A program made the position numbers and the translations under genes. 10,000 bases of DNA from Neocallimastix lanati (nom. inval.) (lineage: Eukaryota > Neocallimastigomycota > Neocallimastigomycetes > Neocallimastigales > Neocallimastigaceae), in the NCBI GenBank assembly GCA_016946835.1, contig JACVTC010000024.1:832501-842500 (forward strand), given 5' to 3'. This document shows positions 7,742 through 10,000 of this stretch, in pieces (positions within the stretch are counted from its first letter, which is position 1; the number at the start of each line of letters is the position of its first letter). The notes beneath the pieces were generated by a model. The model did not search any database, was not told where the DNA came from, and saw nothing but the letters and a program-made list of their open reading frames with translations.

Positions 7742-10000
7742 TGGTTAATTAATTTATGGAATGTAAAAATATATTTATTATTAAATATTTAATGCTTAGA
7801 TGTAAAATTAATTTATAAAAATAAAGAATGGATACATTATTTAATTGAAAATTCTTCTTTTCCTGTCAATGAATCAAAAATACTGTGGCATGAAGCTTTT
7901 TATCATTATTTTAAAATATTTTCACAAGAAAATCATTACGATACCGGTATATCAAATTCGAGTGCCCATGCCGATACCAGTAATGACATCCATCATCATC
8001 TTCATTATCATTATTTAATTTTTTTAAATGCGATATTACCGCTTTTTGAACATTCTTTGCGATATTTATACGTCGCTTTAAATCAATTAAAAGAAATTCG
8101 TTATTTGACTGCAAATACCTATGAATATTATATTATAATTGATACTATTTTTAATGAAGATTTATTAATTCAAGAGGAAGAAGAGGAAGAGGAAAAAGAA
8201 GAAGAAAAAGAGGAGAAAAAAAAGGAGAAAGATCATCATTATCAACTTTCATTAGATGAAACAGTATCGTCATCACTGTCATCTCCATCAAATTCCAAGA
8301 TAGAATCAACCAACAGTGAAACTAATGTTGAAAATTCAAATGTTAAAAATATTATGGGATTATCATCCAAGGATTTAAAACGAAATCAAGTGATAGAATT
8401 TTTTGAACCACAATTCATTGTAAAAAATTAACTTATAATTATATTATATTATATTATATTATATCATTTATTTATTATTAATTTATAATTATAGATTAAA
8501 TTTATTATTTTTTTTTTTTAAAAAGAAAGTAAAAATTTATAATTTAGATAGTGCTATAGTTATAATATTAAATAATTATATATATTTCTTTATTATTAAT
8601 ATTTTTATTAATAATTGTATTTAATTAATATATATTCATATATATATATATATATTTTTTTAGATGGCAATTTATGACTTATTTATTTTACAAAATGGTA
8701 TTCGAATGAGAGATAAGCTTTCTCATGGGGACTTTAGATTGGGAAATATACATGAAAAGTATGAGAAGGCTTGTCATCTCTTGGTGATGCTTATAATAAA
8801 ACTTCTTTATTTGTTCCGAAAGGAGACGACAACAGAGACCACCACTGATATCGATATCCAATCACCATTAAATGAAAAAGACAAGAAGGAAAAAGAAAAT
8901 AACAATAAAAATAATAACAATGAAAATAATGATGAAATTAAAATATATAAAAATAAAGATAAGATGTTGATATCTTCCATTGATAAGTTCCTTCATCATT
9001 ATGAAATTCAATTCCATCCTAAATCCTTTATTCTTAAAAATTTTAAAAATTTATTATTGGAGATGCATACTGTCTATCATTTTAATCAGCAACTTATTAT
9101 TCATAATCCTTCCTTATTTAATAATAATAGTAATAATAATAGTAATAATAATAGTAATAATAATAGTAATAATAATGATAAAATTTTAAATCCTTCTACT
9201 ACTCCATCGTCGTCGGCCTCCCCATCTAATAATTGTAGTAGTGAAAGATATAATTTTCAATTTTCTGAAATGATGATGTCCTTATTAATTTCATCATCTC
9301 AAGAAAATAAAAATAAAGAAAATTCAAATTCAAATTCATATAAAAATAAAAATGAAAATAGAAATGAAAATGGAATTGGAAATGGAAATGAAAATCAAAA
9401 TGGAAAGAATTTTAATAGCGAAACTGGGAACCTCTTCCATTTTTTCCAACCTTCTTATTTCTTTAGTAGTGGTAGTGATATTGATGATGAAAAAAAATCG
9501 GTATTGGAGCTTTTAAGAAGTAACATTTTCCCTTGGTTACAAAAATTGATCCCTTCTCGACTCTATGGTTCTCCTTCAGAGATACGATTTTATCATACCT
9601 GTGCTAGAATTTTGGATCTTTGTTTCTCTAAAATTTTACCTTCTTTAAATCATCAATATGTCTGGAAAATTCTATGTAGTTGTCAAGGTGGTGGTAATAG
9701 AGGTGGTTCAAATTTAAATTCAAATTCAAATTCAAATTCAAATTCAATGACCCCACCACCGTCATCACCACCACCAACAACAACCAAGACAACAAAAGTA
9801 ACAACGGCAACTCCAATAGCAACAACTCCAACAACAACCAAGGCAACAAAAGTAACAACGGCAACTCCAATAGCAACAACTCCAACAACAACCAAGGCAA
9901 CAAAAGTAACAACGGCAACTCCAATAGCAACAACTCCAACAACAACCAAGACAACAAAAGTAACAACGGCAACTCCAACAGCAACAACTCCAACAACGGT
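4968..10000 (+). CDS. ERMARD: ERMARD/C6orf70-like protein (DUF4209) with two HEPN-type motifs; six exons, 3' end off window
   Basis: Six exons join with matching phases: 4968-5028, 5140-5368, 5617-6007, 6798-7512, 7800-8419 and 8664-10000+. They give at least 1117 residues with no in-frame stop. The recognisable parts are GGPNYLNIRNLLWHGF (residues 363-378), PLFEHSLRYLY (from 546) and RMRDKLSHGD (686-695). The first and last are Rx4H motifs with a polar residue after Arg, as in HEPN domains, many of which are RNases. The LNxRNxLWHGF and RDxLSHG contexts are those I associate with ERMARD, an ER-membrane-associated family linked by name to RNA degradation; its biochemical activity is not firmly established as far as I know. 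Human ERMARD is about 680 residues, so this one is much longer, mainly from Asn-, Lys/Glu-, Ser- and Thr/Pro-rich insertions. No membrane segment is obvious before the window ends. Exon borders are predictions from GT/AG and phase; family assignment rests on short motifs. Confidence 0.7.
5029..5139 (+). other. ERMARD: ERMARD-like intron 1 (111 nt)
   Basis: The donor is GTATATAC and the acceptor is TATAAAG at 5139. The inside is T-rich with a pyrimidine tract at about 5062-5106. Phase 1. Confidence 0.5.
5140..5368 (+). CDS. ERMARD: ERMARD-like gene, exon 2
   Basis: This exon covers residues 21-96 and is hydrophilic at first (Asn, Lys, Glu), then more helix-like (LEKVQYDIIKLQENYNFENI). No family motif is recognised here. 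It ends at TTTAAA before the donor GTAAGA (5369), leaving phase 2. Read without splicing it would stop at once at that TAA, which supports the donor. Confidence 0.65.
5369..5616 (+). other. ERMARD: ERMARD-like intron 2 (248 nt) with T38 tract
   Basis: The donor is GTAAGA and the acceptor AG is at 5615-5616; an alternative AG at 5621-5622 keeps the same frame and would drop two residues. A homopolymer of about 38 T (5545-5582) lies just upstream of the acceptor and probably serves as, or overlaps, the polypyrimidine tract. Confidence 0.6.
5617..6007 (+). CDS. ERMARD: ERMARD-like gene, exon 3
   Basis: This exon covers residues 97-227 and includes a helical, hydrophobic stretch (MSIWIDFLKILSLQLSF) and ends with NHWHIYGEEFSK. 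The methionine at 5744 could be mistaken for a gene start, but the frame is open back to 5600 with coding-like content, so it is internal. The donor is AAG then GTAATA (6008), phase 0. An alternative GTAAGG at 6003 would shift phase and is disfavoured. Confidence 0.75.
6008..6797 (+). other. ERMARD: ERMARD-like intron 3 (790 nt), T-rich
   Basis: This is the longest intron seen, made mostly of TTTTA/TTTTTA-type sequence with almost no G. The acceptor is AAATAG at 6797, and the intron is phase 0, so exon 4 begins on a whole codon. It contains a 46-bp tandem duplication (6322-6413). Confidence 0.65.
6322..6413 (+). repeat. 46-bp tandem duplication in intron 3
   Basis: Two adjacent copies (6322-6367 and 6368-6413) both start CTTTACTCTTTTATATTA and contain TTCACTATTTATTTTATTTT. 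They differ at few positions, for example C versus T after TATTA. They are the only segments of this intron containing several C residues. Confidence 0.75.
6798..7512 (+). CDS. ERMARD: ERMARD-like gene, exon 4 with first HEPN-type motif
   Basis: This exon covers residues 228-465. It opens with KIKALFFILKLTFTEEQ, followed by LQIALTLLTSLFERFLGDIL and IPFLFKDLI, which look like packed helices. An Asn/Lys run (about residues 334-345) leads to LDPLTLVLILLFGGPNYLNIRNLLWHGF. Within that, Arg371 and His376 form an Rx4H motif (RNLLWH) typical of HEPN folds. A Ser/Thr-rich insertion (TTSTTSASSDSS) comes soon after. The donor GGTAAGT at 7513 is a strong consensus, phase 1. Confidence 0.82.
7227..7250 (+). 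other. ERMARD: HEPN-type Rx4H motif 1 (RNLLWHGF)
   Basis: Residues 371-378 read RNLLWHGF, preceded by GGPNYLNI. Arg and His are separated by four residues, with Asn directly after Arg, matching the HEPN pattern in which these residues line an RNA-cleaving or RNA-binding site. Catalysis by this protein is inference. Confidence 0.75.
7513..7799 (+). other. ERMARD: ERMARD-like intron 4 (287 nt) with A42 tract
   Basis: The donor is GTAAGT and the acceptor is GCTTAG at 7799, phase 1. It contains two A-runs, the longer (7698-7739) of 42 A, preceded by another near 7659-7675. Confidence 0.7.
7800..8419 (+). CDS. ERMARD: ERMARD-like gene, exon 5
   Basis: This exon covers residues 466-672. It begins DVKLIYKNKEWIHYLIENSSFPVNESKILWHEAFYHYF and has a His-rich turn (HHHLHYHY). 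It then carries LPLFEHSLRYLYVALNQL (from about 545), a block with the pattern of a conserved ERMARD segment between the two motifs. A charged run of Glu and Lys begins at about residue 591, followed by a Ser/Asn-rich stretch. It ends ATT before GTAAAA (8420), a weaker donor; without splicing the frame would stop at a TAA at 8429. Confidence 0.8.
8420..8663 (+). other. ERMARD: ERMARD-like intron 5 (244 nt)
   Basis: The donor GTAAAA is weaker than the others; the acceptor TTTTTTTAG at 8663 is strong. Phase 0. The sequence holds TATAT runs and a short T-run. If retained, the protein would end four codons into the intron and lose the second HEPN-type motif. Confidence 0.65.
8664..10000 (+). CDS. 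ERMARD: ERMARD-like gene, exon 6 with second HEPN-type motif (continues off window)
   Basis: This exon is open to the window edge, at least 445 codons (residues 673-1117+). It starts MAIYDLFILQNGIRMRDKLSHGD, which contains the second Rx4H motif (Arg688, His693). A helical segment follows, then Lys/Asn insertions, NNNS repeats (about 9120-9180), a Ser/Asn/Glu/Gly-rich linker (about 9300-9420), and a more ordered region from about 9500 to 9680 (SVLELLRSN, IPSRLYGSPSEIRFYHTCARILDLCFSKILP). It ends in (Asn-Ser)n and a Thr/Pro-rich tandem repeat. The ATG at its start is an internal codon here, though it could act as an alternative start. Confidence 0.8.
   Translation, partial: MAIYDLFILQNGIRMRDKLSHGDFRLGNIHEKYEKACHLLVMLIIKLLYLFRKETTTETTTDIDIQSPLNEKDKKEKENNNKNNNNENNDEIKIYKNKDKMLISSIDKFLHHYEIQFHPKSFILKNFKNLLLEMHTVYHFNQQLIIHNPSLFNNNSNNNSNNNSNNNSNNNDKILNPSTTPSSSASPSNNCSSERYNFQFSEMMMSLLISSSQENKNKENSNSNSYKNKNENRNENGIGNGNENQNGKNFNSETGNLFHFFQPSYFFSSGSDIDDEKKSVLELLRSNIFPWLQKLIPSRLYGSPSEIRFYHTCARILDLCFSKILPSLNHQYVWKILCSCQGGGNRGGSNLNSNSNSNSNSMTPPPSSPPPTTTKTTKVTTATPIATTPTTTKATKVTTATPIATTPTTTKATKVTTATPIATTPTTTKTTKVTTATPTATTPTT
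8709..8732 (+). other. ERMARD: HEPN-type Rx4H motif 2 (RDKLSHGD)
   Basis: Residues 688-695 read RDKLSHGD. Asp follows Arg and four residues separate Arg from His. The surrounding RDxLSHGD/E pattern is one I associate with the ERMARD family. It lies 317 residues after motif 1. Confidence 0.75.
9120..9179 (+). repeat. 12-bp coding repeat (Asn-Asn-Asn-Ser)
   Basis: Four copies of AATAATAATAGT (9120-9167), then AATAATAATGAT. It encodes NNNS repeats inside exon 6, probably a disordered linker that grew by slippage. Confidence 0.85.
9709..9747 (+). repeat. 6-bp coding repeat (Asn-Ser)n
   Basis: A run of AATTCA hexamers encodes alternating Asn and Ser just before MTPPPSSPPP. A shorter run of the same type is at about 9322-9339. 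It is likely a flexible linker. Confidence 0.8.
9777..10000 (+). repeat. 54-bp coding minisatellite: Thr/Pro-rich 18-residue repeat
   Basis: Four near-identical units (9777-9830, 9831-9884, 9885-9938, 9939-9992) each encode TTTK(T/A)TKVTTATP(I/T)ATTP. Units 1 and 4 carry Thr where units 2 and 3 carry Ala at position 5; unit 4 has Thr instead of Ile at position 14. A fifth, diverging unit begins at 9993 and is cut by the window edge. G+C is about 43%, far above neighbouring exon sequence. The region would be extended, Thr-rich and potentially O-glycosylated if lumenal or secreted; that is inference. Confidence 0.92.

Noticed and set aside
7911-8114. Minus-strand frame of 67 codons, and another at 7236-7421
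   Set aside because: Both are antisense to well-supported exons 5 and 4 and show no recognisable motif.
8980-9189. Plus-strand frame of 69 codons rich in isoleucine and valine
   Set aside because: It is an out-of-frame reading of exon 6, including its NNNS repeat.
9628-9996. Minus-strand leucine-rich frame, and a valine/glycine-rich one at 9683-9949
   Set aside because: Both are antisense shadows of the Thr/Pro repeat in exon 6; the sense frame continues a 1100-residue gene with conserved motifs.

Overview
The window looks like nuclear DNA from a eukaryote with extremely A+T-rich intergenic and intron sequence. The signs are GT...AG introns packed with homopolymers, long microsatellites, and Asn/Lys/Glu-rich stretches inside proteins. 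An anaerobic gut fungus (Neocallimastigomycota) fits best, because the partial Rho GTPase at the left edge starts exactly like canonical Cdc42. A dictyostelid-like amoebozoan is the main alternative. This placement is inference; no marker gene in the window settles it.

Layout, left to right. (1) At 1-213 on the minus strand lies the 5' end of a Rho-family GTPase gene (Cdc42-type): one 48-base coding exon ending exactly after the P-loop lysine, followed by the start of an intron that leaves the window. (2) From 214 to 4967 is a 4.75-kb non-coding stretch between two divergently transcribed genes. It holds a ~0.8-kb imperfect 7-bp satellite (about 2209-3010), an isolated island of much higher G+C with decayed-looking reading frames and a 32-base A-run (3099-3616), a 25-bp tandem duplication (4047-4096) and a ~397-bp uninterrupted ATT array (4151-4547). 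(3) From 4968 to the right edge on the plus strand is one large multi-exon gene. Six exons can be joined with matching splice phases (4968-5028, 5140-5368, 5617-6007, 6798-7512, 7800-8419, 8664-10000+), giving at least 1117 residues with no in-frame stop.

The large gene appears to be an ERMARD/C6orf70-like protein (DUF4209 family). It carries two HEPN-type Rx4H motifs (RNLLWH at residues 371-376 and RDKLSH at 688-693) in the family-typical contexts LNIRNLLWHGF and RDKLSHGD, and a PLFEHSLR block between them. It is greatly enlarged by low-complexity insertions. Its last visible part is a Thr/Pro-rich 18-residue repeat encoded by a 54-bp minisatellite that runs off the window.

Most other long open frames are artefacts of simple repeats that lack stop codons. 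No rRNA, tRNA, CRISPR array, bacterial operon or intact transposon was found. The two genes show no evident functional link; they are simply neighbours in head-to-head orientation.
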